Assembly (NCBI GenBank): GCA_027618625.1
Contig: JAQCER010000113.1
Coordinates: 1 to 7,964, forward strand
From: Verrucomicrobiota bacterium
GTDB taxonomy: Bacteria > Verrucomicrobiota > Verrucomicrobiia > Verrucomicrobiales > DEV007
DNA: 7,964 nt
Direction of reading: 5' to 3'
The notes below the pieces were generated by a model. The model was not told the origin of the DNA, made no database searches, and saw only the letters and a program-made list of their open reading frames with translations. The position numbers and the translations under genes were made by a program. Positions 1-6,581 of this stretch are shown here, one piece after another; the first letter of the stretch is position 1; every line of letters starts with the position of its first letter.

Positions 1-2226
1 GCTGGGTCTTCGCTCGCCGATTTGCTGGAGGAAAATCCTGATGATCGTGACTTTGGCAACAAGGGGGTGATCATCGGCGGCGGGGGCTTGATGGCGCTGC
101 CTAAGGGCCAGCTGCGCAAGAATTTCAAAGCGTGCGCCTTCTGGAGCGGTGAATTGCTGACGGACTCGGAAGGACGGGTAACTGCCACCTTCGATGCGCC
201 GGACAATCTTACTGAATACCACCTGTTCGCGGTCGCGACGGAAGGAGCGACCCGTTTTGGCGGAGGAGAAGCGCGCTTCCAGGTCAACAAGCCGATCATG
301 CTGGAGCCCGGGTTGCCGCGCTTTGCCAATGTTGGCGACCACATCGTCGCAAAGGCAATCGTGCATAACACCAGCGCCTATCGAGGCGAGTTCAGGATCG
401 AACTCCAGCTCGATGAAACGGCTGAGCACGTCGGCGCTGAGCTTGAGCCGGCGCTCACACGAACGGTACCACTGGCTTCCGGGCAATCCGTTGCCGTGGC
501 ATTCCCCATAGCAATGACTGCACCTGGTGAGGCGAAGTGGCGCTGGGCGGTGGCTCCCGCTGCGGACCCAAGCCCCGAGGTGGAACAGTTGGTGGATCAG
601 GTGGAGTCGCGCTTTCCCGTTACCTGGCCCGTGCCGGAGCTTCATGAGTCGCACTACAATGTGGTCACCGAAGAAGCAATTGCTGAGAACCTGCTGGCCG
701 AGGTGAATCCGGAATTACTCGAAGGCAACGGCCGCATCGAACTTACGGTTTCCACTTCTCCGCTGATCAATGCGCAGGGAGCGATCGAGCAGGTACTCCA
801 CTACCCGTACGGATGTATCGAGCAGACGACGTCTGCCACCTTGCCGTGGCTCACCCTGAAGGATCTGCGCAGTGCCGTGCCGAGCCTCAACAAGACTGAC
901 GCGGAGATTGCGGATGCGATCCAATTTGGCTGTAGGCGAATGTTGTCAATGCAGACGCGCAATGGCGGTCTGGGTTACTGGCCGGGGAGTGATGATGCGA
1001 TGCTCTGGGGCAGCAGTTATGCCGGGATGGTGCTCGCACTGGCACAAAAGAACGGGGTTACGCTGCCGCAGGATCGCATCGATAAACTATGCGCTTACCT
1101 CTCTTCCCACCTGCGTGAATCGGCTCAGGACACGGACGGTCGGCAGTTGAATGATCGTTGTCTGGCGGCCTACACGCTCGGCCTGTTTGGCAAGGCAGAG
1201 CCAGCCTACCATTCGATTCTGAAGGATCGGGCGAAGGATCTCTGGGCATCGGGCCGCGCATTTCTGGCGATGGCGATTCTCCAGGCTGATGGCGTTGATG
1301 CGAAGCAGCAGGCGAAGCAACTGCTGGAAATCCCGACGCCTGACGATGATCGACGCTATCGACACCTCGATCCCGCTGCGGGGGCATCATTGATGGCATG
1401 GTGTCGGATGGCAGACTCTTCAGGCGAGCTTAGCCAACTTAACCAGGCATTTCGATCGTTGATCGGCGGGCGATCGCTGCGGGGCGACTGGCACAATACC
1501 TATCTCAATGGCTGGAGTCTGCTGGCATTGGGCGACTACACACGGGCGGTCAGCAAGTCGTATGGTGACCTGTCTCTGGATGCAACTTTTCTGGGTGTCT
1601 CGAAACCGTTGCAGTTGAACAACGTCGACAAGCTGAGTGCGAGCGTGGCGTTCACTTTCAAGCGCGGTGATTCGCTCGACAAGCTCCGGTTGCAACTGCC
1701 GGACGGTGTGGCGCTTTACACCACTGTTAGTGTGACAGCGCAGCCGTTGATCGTGCCGCAGAAATTACGGAGCAGCGGCGACTATACCATCACCCGCACC
1801 TATGAGGAACTTGCGCCTGACGGCAGGCTTTCGCCTGCAACGAATCTCGAGATCGGCGATCTTGTGCTGGTGAAGCTGGAGGGGAGTGTTACGCCGCAGT
1901 CCGAGTACGTGGTAGTGGATGATGCGCTGCCGGCGATTCTGGAAGCCATCAATCCCAGTTTCCAATCGCGGAGTGCGGCGGCTACAGAAGTGCCACGGGG
2001 ATCGTTCCCATGGTATAGTAACCATCAGGAGTTGCGCACCGAGCGAACACTTTATTTCCGTGACTACATTTACGGTGGCGGAAAGTTCACCATTGAGTAT
2101 CTGGCGCGAGTGATTGCGGATGGCACCGTCACCGCGCCCCCGGCGAAGGTGGAGGCGATGTATGATCCAGGAAAACTTGGACTGAGCGATTCCATCACTC
2201 TGACATCGAAGACCGAGTCGAATTGA
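1..2226 (+). CDS. Bacterial alpha-2-macroglobulin family protein, C-terminal part (5' end outside the window)
   Basis: This is a periplasmic, broad-range protease trap of the bacterial alpha-2-macroglobulin (YfhM-like) family; a protease that cleaves the bait region becomes covalently captured through an internal thioester. The reading frame is open from base 1, so the TTG at 22 is almost certainly not the start. About 740 codons remain of a family that is usually 1,500 residues or longer, so the N-terminal MG domains and signal sequence are missing. Visible in order: the central A2M domain (about 115-340; RKNF, FWSGELLTDSEG, PDNLTEYHLFAVATEG), the thioester motif YPYGCIEQTTS with the Cys codon at 814-816, the helical thioester domain (GGLGYWPG near 964-987), and a C-terminal MG10-like domain (about 1801-2190) ending in the family-typical PPAKVEAMYDP. 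The thioester Cys and Gln are both intact, so trapping should be covalent. pbpC follows after 1 bp, a classic pairing. Family assignment is secure; the exact trigger protease cannot be told from sequence. Confidence 0.95.
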   Translation, partial: AGSSLADLLEENPDDRDFGNKGVIIGGGGLMALPKGQLRKNFKACAFWSGELLTDSEGRVTATFDAPDNLTEYHLFAVATEGATRFGGGEARFQVNKPIMLEPGLPRFANVGDHIVAKAIVHNTSAYRGEFRIELQLDETAEHVGAELEPALTRTVPLASGQSVAVAFPIAMTAPGEAKWRWAVAPAADPSPEVEQLVDQVESRFPVTWPVPELHESHYNVVTEEAIAENLLAEVNPELLEGNGRIELTVSTSPLINAQGAIEQVLHYPYGCIEQTTSATLPWLTLKDLRSAVPSLNKTDAEIADAIQFGCRRMLSMQTRNGGLGYWPGSDDAMLWGSSYAGMVLALAQKNGVTLPQDRIDKLCAYLSSHLRESAQDTDGRQLNDRCLAAYTLGLFGKAEPAYHSILKDRAKDLWASGRAFLAMAILQADGVDAKQQAKQLLEIPTPDDDRRYRHLDPAAGASLMAWCRMADSSGELSQLNQAFRSLIGGRSLRGDWHNTYLNGWSLLALGDYTRAVSKSYGDLSLDATFLGVSKPLQLNNVDKLSASVAFTFKRGDSLDKLRLQLPDGVALYTTVSVTAQPLIVPQKLRSSGDYTITRTYEELAPDGRLSPATNLEIGDLVLVKLEGSVTPQSEYVVVDDALPAILEAINPSFQSRSAAATEVPRGSFPWYSNHQELRTERTLYFRDYIYGGGKFTIEYLARVIADGTVTAPPAKVEAMYDPGKLGLSDSITLTSKTESN

Positions 2227-2227
2227 C

Positions 2228-4540
2228 ATGAAGCTCATGACGCTGAGGCAACTACTGCGAACCAAGCTGCGGCGCTGGATGTTCGGGCTCGGCACCGTCG
2301 GCTTCGCGGTCTGGTGTGTCTGCTGGTATCTCGTTCCGCTTGCAGTTTCGCTGCCGGCCAGCCTTGAGCATCCTCCTGCTGCCGGGACAGAAATTGTAGA
2401 TCGTGACGGCATGCCTTTGCGAAAGACCTTGAGCCCGGATGGGGTTCGCACTGGGCAGGGGTTTGAGTTGGGCGAGGTGCCCGCGCATTTGATCAATGCT
2501 ACGCTCGCTGCTGAAGATCAGCGTTTCTGGTCACATGGGGGGATTGATTTGATTGCCTTAGTGCGCGCCATCCGCGATGGACTTGAGGCTGGCCATCCCG
2601 TATCGGGAGCATCTACCATCTCCCAGCAGTTGGTGAAAATTTCCAGCCCCACTCGCGATCGTGCGCTTTCAACGAAGCTGATCGAATTCCTGGCCGCCCG
2701 AAAATTGGAGATGTTCTGGTCAAAGGAAGCCATCTTGACCGCCTATCTCCAGCGGTTGAACTACGGAAATCTACGGGTGGGTTCAGCTGAGGCAGCGCAG
2801 GGATATTTTGGCAAACCGCTGGCCGATTGCAGTCTCGCGGAGTGCGCTCTGTTGGCAGGATTACCGCAGGCTCCGTCGCGCCTGAATCCTTACAAGGCAT
2901 TTACTTCCAGTAAGGAACGTCAGGAATGGATTCTCGATCGCATGGTTATTGACGGGATGATCGGGAAGGAAGATGCCGTGGCAGCAGCTGCTGAGCCTTT
3001 GCGATTGGTGAAGGATTTTGGTGCCTTTGAGGCGCCGCACTTTGTCGATCAAGTGATTGCGATGCGGACAGGGGAGGGGGAAGGGGCTTCGATCGGCACG
3101 ACGCTTGACCTTCGATTGCAGAAGTTTTGTGAGGATTCGGTGAGCCGAAATCTTCTCCGTCTGCGCACTCACAATGTCACCAATGCCGCTGTCGTGGTGA
3201 TCGACAATGCCAGTGGTGATGTCAGGGCAATGGTGGGATCCGCGAATTACAACGCCCGCACTGGTCAGAATAATGGTGCAATGTCAGGGCGATCGCCTGG
3301 GTCGACGCTGAAGCCGTTCACCTATCTGATTGCACTGGAGCGTGGTGACACGGCAGCGACGATCGTCGACGACATTCCGATCGAGTTTATGACGTCAACC
3401 GGTGTCTACTCACCAGTCAACTATGATCACCGCAACCATGGGCCGGTGTCGTATCGTCGGGCTCTGGGGAATAGTCTCAATATCAGCGCCGTCCGCGTGC
3501 TTGATCGCATCGGTGGTGCTCGTGTTCTCATGAATGCTCTCGCTGCGTGTGGCGTGACCACTTTGACCGATTCCGCAGAGCACTACGGACTGGGACTTAC
3601 AATTGGCAATGCGGACGTGCGCCTGCTAGAGCTGACCAATGCCTATGCGTGCCTTGCGCGCCTGGGGGAATTCCTGCCGTGGCGGATGCAGACGGATGCA
3701 GTAATTCCTGCCAGTCAGAGAATTTTTGAGGAAGACGCCTGCTTTTTGCTCGCCGATATTATGAGTGATCCCACCGCGCGTGCAGCAGCGTTCGGAGCAG
3801 AATCGCTGCTGAACCTGCCCTTTCCAGTCGCCTGCAAGACCGGAACCAGCAGTGACTATCGCGACAACTGGACCATCGGGTTCACTCCAGAAGTGACCGT
3901 GGGAGTATGGGCGGGAAACTTTAACGGGGAGCCGATGGAGAACGTGTCGGGCATCAGTGGCGCGGGGCCGATTTTCCGCGACATCATGGAGCGCCTGAAT
4001 GAAATCTCGCCGATGACTTGGTATGCCCAACCACCGTCGATCGTCGAGTGTGCGGTGGATCCGGCGACAGGACTTCCGCCGAGTCCGGGCACAGTCTTGC
4101 CGCGACAGTTGGTGCGCGAGCGATTTCGTGACTGGAATGTGCCGCGGTCGAACGTGTCGCGCTACGATGCCAGTGGCCGGGTGCTTTTGCCTCCAAGCTA
4201 CGCCGGGTGGTTGCGCAGTCCTGAGAACTGGCTTGGAGATACGGCTGCGATTGCGAGTCAGTCCGAGATTGCGCCGGCGAGGCAGGACTTCCGCATCGTG
4301 TCCCCGCTTCCAGGAACAGTCGTCTATCTCGATCCGGACTTGCCGAATCAAGGCACCCGCTTCCCCCTTCAAGCCACTGGAAGCGACGGCGACCGCCTGA
4401 AGTGGACGAGTCCGACGCTCACAGTCGACGGAACTTCTTTCGGCAAATACCATGCTATACTAGCTGAAGGCAAACATTCGCTGGTGGCGATCGATCCCAA
4501 TACGGGTGCGACCTGCGAGACCTGGCTGGAAGTGCGCTGA
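2228..4540 (+). CDS. pbpC: Penicillin-binding protein 1C (bifunctional transglycosylase/transpeptidase)
   Basis: This class A penicillin-binding protein of the PbpC type is anchored in the inner membrane with its catalytic domains in the periplasm. It polymerises glycan strands from lipid II and, by family, may crosslink peptides. The 770 residues match the usual length. A basic N-terminus and one membrane anchor (about 18-42) precede a GT51 domain with EDQRFWSHGGID (catalytic Glu96) and GASTISQQ (127-134). The transpeptidase domain has all three motifs: S359-T-L-K362 in SPGSTLKPF, S416-L-N418, and K537-T-G-T-S541. A BiPBP_C domain (about 687-770) closes the protein and separates PbpC from PBP1A/1B. 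The ATG at 2228 lies 1 bp after the macroglobulin stop, implying translational coupling; a second in-frame ATG at 2237 is possible and no clear Shine-Dalgarno distinguishes them. With the upstream macroglobulin it likely forms an envelope-defence unit: trap the protease, repair the wall. In E. coli PbpC transpeptidase activity is doubtful, so crosslinking here is inferred from intact motifs only. Confidence 0.96.
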   Translation: MKLMTLRQLLRTKLRRWMFGLGTVGFAVWCVCWYLVPLAVSLPASLEHPPAAGTEIVDRDGMPLRKTLSPDGVRTGQGFELGEVPAHLINATLAAEDQRFWSHGGIDLIALVRAIRDGLEAGHPVSGASTISQQLVKISSPTRDRALSTKLIEFLAARKLEMFWSKEAILTAYLQRLNYGNLRVGSAEAAQGYFGKPLADCSLAECALLAGLPQAPSRLNPYKAFTSSKERQEWILDRMVIDGMIGKEDAVAAAAEPLRLVKDFGAFEAPHFVDQVIAMRTGEGEGASIGTTLDLRLQKFCEDSVSRNLLRLRTHNVTNAAVVVIDNASGDVRAMVGSANYNARTGQNNGAMSGRSPGSTLKPFTYLIALERGDTAATIVDDIPIEFMTSTGVYSPVNYDHRNHGPVSYRRALGNSLNISAVRVLDRIGGARVLMNALAACGVTTLTDSAEHYGLGLTIGNADVRLLELTNAYACLARLGEFLPWRMQTDAVIPASQRIFEEDACFLLADIMSDPTARAAAFGAESLLNLPFPVACKTGTSSDYRDNWTIGFTPEVTVGVWAGNFNGEPMENVSGISGAGPIFRDIMERLNEISPMTWYAQPPSIVECAVDPATGLPPSPGTVLPRQLVRERFRDWNVPRSNVSRYDASGRVLLPPSYAGWLRSPENWLGDTAAIASQSEIAPARQDFRIVSPLPGTVVYLDPDLPNQGTRFPLQATGSDGDRLKWTSPTLTVDGTSFGKYHAILAEGKHSLVAIDPNTGATCETWLEVR

Positions 4541-4548
4541 CCAATTGG

Positions 4549-4602
4549 CTGGTTGACCAGTTGACCAGTTGACCGCGGGCTGTGGCCTGCTTTACTGGTT
4601 GA
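4549..4602 (+). repeat. Short tandem repeats and nested hairpin between pbpC and the rhodanese gene
   Basis: An 8-bp unit TTGACCAG repeats at 4553-4560 and 4561-4568, with a partial third copy TTGACCGC at 4569-4576. The segment CTGGTTGA at 4549-4556 recurs at 4595-4602, just before the next start codon. ACCAGT (4564-4569) is the reverse complement of ACTGGT (4594-4599), and inside this lies a second stem, GCGGGC (4575-4580) with GCCTGC (4585-4590), which pairs with one G-T wobble across a TGTG loop and is followed by TTT. The RNA could fold as a nested hairpin. It might be a weak attenuator or simply intergenic repeat debris; function is unknown. Confidence 0.6.
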
Positions 4603-4605
4603 AGA

Positions 4606-5190
4606 ATGACTTCAGTTGCTCCTGTTCAAAAATCTGATGCCGACCTCCTGCCGGCGTTGTCTGGTGCCACCACCATGGCTGATTTGCTGGTGGCGTATCC
4701 GGGGGCGCAGCGGGCATTGTTCGCACGCTATCACATTGGTGGATGCCAAAGCTGTGGCTTTCAGCCGACGGAGACGCTGGCGGAAGTTTGCGCCCGGAAT
4801 GAAGACTTGCCGATCGATGAAGTGATCGCTCACGTCAAAGCGAGCCACGACTCGGACGCGAAGATCCAGGTGACGGCGCTGGAACTGGCAGAGATGTTGA
4901 AGGCGGGCGAGGTGAAGTTGTTGGACGTGCGTACGCGTGAAGAGTACGAGGCGGTAAAGCTTCCAGGATCCGAGATGATGTCGGAATCGATGCTGCAACA
5001 GATTTTCGACACTTGGGACAAGGCGGCACTGATCGTAGTTTACGATCACTCGGGCAAGCGCAGCATGGATGCGGCGGCCTATTTGCTGGGGCACGGCTTT
5101 GCCAATACTAAGAGTCTTGTCGGCGGCATTGATGGCTACAGCAAAGAGGTGGATCCAACCATTCCTCGCTATCGCATCGAACTGGAGTAA
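4606..5190 (+). CDS. DUF1858-type redox-disulfide domain fused to a rhodanese-like domain lacking the catalytic Cys
   Basis: A soluble 194-residue two-domain protein. Residues about 23-80 resemble the DUF1858 / hybrid-cluster-protein-associated domain: a helical DLLVAYPGAQRALFARY segment followed by GGCQSCGF (Cys47, Cys50) and ETLAEVC (Cys62). Residues about 86-190 form a rhodanese-like domain: LLDVRTREEYE (105-115), an active-site loop at 147-153, and the ending VGGIDGYSKEVDPTIPRY. Active rhodaneses carry Cys at the first position of the C-x-x-G-x-R-S loop and move sulfane sulfur on it; here the loop reads DHSGKRS, with Asp147 (GAT, 5044-5046). Persulfide chemistry at that site should therefore be impossible, although the rest of the loop is conserved. 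The gene lies 65 bp after pbpC and 24 bp before an Fe-S scaffold gene, so a role linked to Fe-S or sulfur metabolism is inferred, perhaps as an adaptor or redox sensor using the N-terminal cysteines. The start has no good Shine-Dalgarno (GAAG directly abuts the ATG). Confidence 0.88.
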   Translation: MTSVAPVQKSDADLLPALSGATTMADLLVAYPGAQRALFARYHIGGCQSCGFQPTETLAEVCARNEDLPIDEVIAHVKASHDSDAKIQVTALELAEMLKAGEVKLLDVRTREEYEAVKLPGSEMMSESMLQQIFDTWDKAALIVVYDHSGKRSMDAAAYLLGHGFANTKSLVGGIDGYSKEVDPTIPRYRIELE

Positions 5191-5214
5191 ACCTGATTGT
5201 TACCTTAAAACATC

Positions 5215-5727
5215 ATGAACGAAGCAAAATTACAGGAGGCCATCGCGAATCCGAGCAACCTTGGGGAAATGGAAGACGCCGACGCCATGGGCACGGTCGG
5301 CAGTCCGGAGTGTGGCGACATGATCCGGATGTGGCTGAAGTTTTCCGAAAAGGATGGCCGCAAGGTGATCGACCGCGCGTCGTTCCAGAGCTTCGGCTGC
5401 CAGACTGCGATTGCCGTGGCCAGTGTTGCCACCGAGATGCTGAAAGGCAAGACCATTGAAGATGCCATGGCGATGACGGCTGAAGACATGTCGCAGCCGC
5501 TTGGGGCGCTGCCGCCGATGAAGATTCATTGCGGGCAGATGGTCGAGGGTGCCCTTCGTGCAGCGCTTGAGCAGGATGCTGCCGGCAGAGGAATGGAAGC
5601 TGCGAGTCCGATGTCCGAGCCCGTGACAATCCCTGGCGCGCCGATGCTGGCCGAGAGCTTGCAGGTGTCGAAGACAGCTGCGGGAAAGATAAAGATCGTC
5701 TTTGAACAACCTGAATCCGAAGCGTAG
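5215..5727 (+). CDS. IscU/NifU-N type iron-sulfur cluster assembly scaffold protein
   Basis: This cytosolic scaffold assembles nascent [2Fe-2S] or [4Fe-4S] clusters from iron and sulfur supplied by a cysteine desulfurase, then passes them to carriers. The protein has 170 residues. The IscU fold covers about 1-121: TVGSPECGD (Cys33, Asp35), FQSFGCQTAIA (Cys62) and LPPMKIHCGQM (His105, Cys106). All three cluster-ligand cysteines and the key Asp are present. The Cys62-Cys106 spacing of 44 resembles E. coli IscU and lacks the longer insert of Gram-positive SufU, and LPPMK corresponds to the LPPVK motif by which IscU binds its HscA chaperone. Residues about 122-170 form an extra tail I do not recognise; it has no cysteine. 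The start has no evident Shine-Dalgarno. The sufT start lies 9 bp past its stop, so the two are almost certainly co-transcribed. Naming it iscU, sufU or nifU would be arbitrary, because the partner desulfurase is not in the window. Confidence 0.92.
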   Translation: MNEAKLQEAIANPSNLGEMEDADAMGTVGSPECGDMIRMWLKFSEKDGRKVIDRASFQSFGCQTAIAVASVATEMLKGKTIEDAMAMTAEDMSQPLGALPPMKIHCGQMVEGALRAALEQDAAGRGMEAASPMSEPVTIPGAPMLAESLQVSKTAAGKIKIVFEQPESEA

Positions 5728-5730
5728 GAG
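5726..5730 (+). promoter_or_regulatory. Shine-Dalgarno site for sufT
   Basis: AGGAG lies 6 bases before the ATG at 5737 and overlaps the TAG stop of the upstream scaffold gene (5725-5727). It fixes the sufT start and suggests translational coupling. It is the only clear Shine-Dalgarno sequence seen before a gene in this window. Confidence 0.8.
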
Positions 5731-5736
5731 TCCACC

Positions 5737-6282
5737 ATGCAAAGTGAAATCGAAGTTAAACGCGAAGTTGAAGCAATTCAAATTCCCAGCGGGGACACCA
5801 TCAAGATCCCAGCGGGAACCAAGGTGATCATCACCCAGTCTCTAGGCGGGACGTACACCGTCGCGACCGAGTCTGGCCTCGCTCGCATTTCTTCGCGAGA
5901 CAAGGATGCCTTGGGCATGGAAGATAAGGCTGGAGCACCTGGCGCTGGCAGCGGTGAAAGGCTGACGGGAGAAGCGCTTGAGAAGGCGGTCTGGGGACAG
6001 CTCAAAGAAGTCTACGACCCTGAAATTCCAGTGAATATTGTCGACCTTGGACTGGTCTACGACTGCCAGCTCACCGGTGACGAAGGCGCAAAGGTCGTCG
6101 AAGTCAAAATGACCCTGACCGCGCCCGGATGCGGGATGGGGCCGACCATTGCCGCAGATGCTCAGTCCAGAGTCATGACGATCCACGGCATTGAAGACGC
6201 CAAGGTTGAGTTGGTGTGGGATCCACCGTGGAATCAGGATATGATCAGTGAAGAGGGCAGAATGCGTCTTGGAATGGTTTGA
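5737..6282 (+). CDS. sufT: Fe-S cluster assembly protein SufT (MIP18/DUF59 family)
   Basis: SufT is a cytosolic accessory factor for maturing Fe-S proteins, related to PaaD and eukaryotic MIP18/CIA2. The 181 residues fit the family. The N-terminal SufT-specific region (about 12-60) has IPSGDTIKIPAGT and ITQSLGGTYTV followed by KDALG; a Gly/Ala-rich linker (about 64-75) leads into the DUF59 domain (about 79-181). That domain shows DPEIPVNIVDLGLVY (94-108), TLTAPGCGMGP with the conserved Cys132, and the family-typical ending VWDPPWNQDMISEEGRMRLG. The start is well supported by AGGAG six bases upstream. It follows the scaffold gene by 9 bp. In many genomes sufT ends a sufBCDS-sufU run; here only the scaffold and an unusual rhodanese accompany it. 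After the stop there are 295 bp without a confident gene and no strong intrinsic terminator. Confidence 0.95.
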   Translation: MQSEIEVKREVEAIQIPSGDTIKIPAGTKVIITQSLGGTYTVATESGLARISSRDKDALGMEDKAGAPGAGSGERLTGEALEKAVWGQLKEVYDPEIPVNIVDLGLVYDCQLTGDEGAKVVEVKMTLTAPGCGMGPTIAADAQSRVMTIHGIEDAKVELVWDPPWNQDMISEEGRMRLGMV

Positions 6283-6308
6283 CCTCTCGCTTCTTTCGCT
6301 AGTCGATA

Positions 6309-6338
6309 TGGGCGTGTAAAAACTTGGGCGTGTAAAAA
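6309..6338 (+). repeat. Perfect 14-bp direct repeat in the sufT-exbB gap
   Basis: TGGGCGTGTAAAAA occurs at 6309-6322 and again at 6325-6338, separated by CT (16-bp period, about one and a half helical turns). The second copy overlaps an inverted repeat, TGTAAA (6331-6336) with TTTACA (6346-6351), and the candidate promoter at 6324-6353. Tandem sites beside a promoter often bind a regulator, but slippage duplication is equally possible. Confidence 0.8.
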
Positions 6339-6353
6339 TGTCGTGTTTACAAT
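6324..6353 (+). promoter_or_regulatory. Candidate sigma-70-type promoter upstream of exbB
   Basis: TTGGGC (6324-6329; 3 of 6 consensus bases) is followed by 18 bp and TACAAT (6348-6353; 5 of 6). It lies in the AT-rich part of the largest gap in the window, about 220 bp before exbB, in the right orientation. The -35 match is weak and the implied leader is long, so this is only a candidate. The direct and inverted repeats overlap it, which would fit an operator. Confidence 0.3.
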
Positions 6354-6512
6354 AATAATCGCAATGAATACAATTATCAATCTCAGTGTGATTGAGCCCG
6401 GAGTGGTGTGACTTTTTTGCTCAGAATTCGGTCAAAATCAGAGATTGTCGCTTCTGCCAGTTGTCCTCGTCATCTTGAGTTGGTCGATATTTCGACAGAT
6501 CGAAGTATCAGG

Positions 6513-6581
6513 ATGCGCAAAGCGCCGATGTATGGTAAAAATTTATCCCTGCTGGTGACGCTAATGGGATCCCTAGAATGA
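6513..6581 (+). other. 22-codon upstream ORF overlapping the exbB start
   Basis: An ATG at 6513 opens a 22-codon frame (MRKAPMYGKN, then a hydrophobic SLLVTLMGSLE) whose TGA at 6579-6581 overlaps the exbB ATG at 6578 as ATGA. It could be a leader peptide that couples translation into exbB. AGG directly abuts its ATG, too close for a good ribosome site, so chance is a real alternative. Confidence 0.25.

Noticed and set aside
1765..2496. 243-codon minus-strand ORF
   Set aside because: It lies opposite the macroglobulin end and the pbpC start, whose frames have clear family motifs; its translation is Arg/Ser-rich with no recognisable domain.
3626..4453. 275-codon minus-strand ORF
   Set aside because: It is fully antisense to the transpeptidase and C-terminal domains of pbpC and has an Arg/His-rich composition typical of shadow frames.
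4553..4576. TTGACCAG array considered as a CRISPR-like or phage attachment repeat
   Set aside because: The units are 8 bp with no spacers, and there is no integrase or cas gene nearby.
6364..6411. 15-codon ORF followed by six T bases, considered as a leader peptide
   Set aside because: No ribosome site, no terminator stem before the T run and no diagnostic residue run; expected by chance.
6387..6423. Possible intrinsic terminator around the TTTTTT run after sufT
   Set aside because: Only a 5-bp TGAGC/GCTCA pairing surrounds it with a loop of about 20 bases, and the T run is inside the loop, not after a stem.
6483..6496. GTCGA-TATT-TCGAC small hairpin
   Set aside because: A 5-bp stem is common by chance, and no T run, promoter or repeat partner supports a function.
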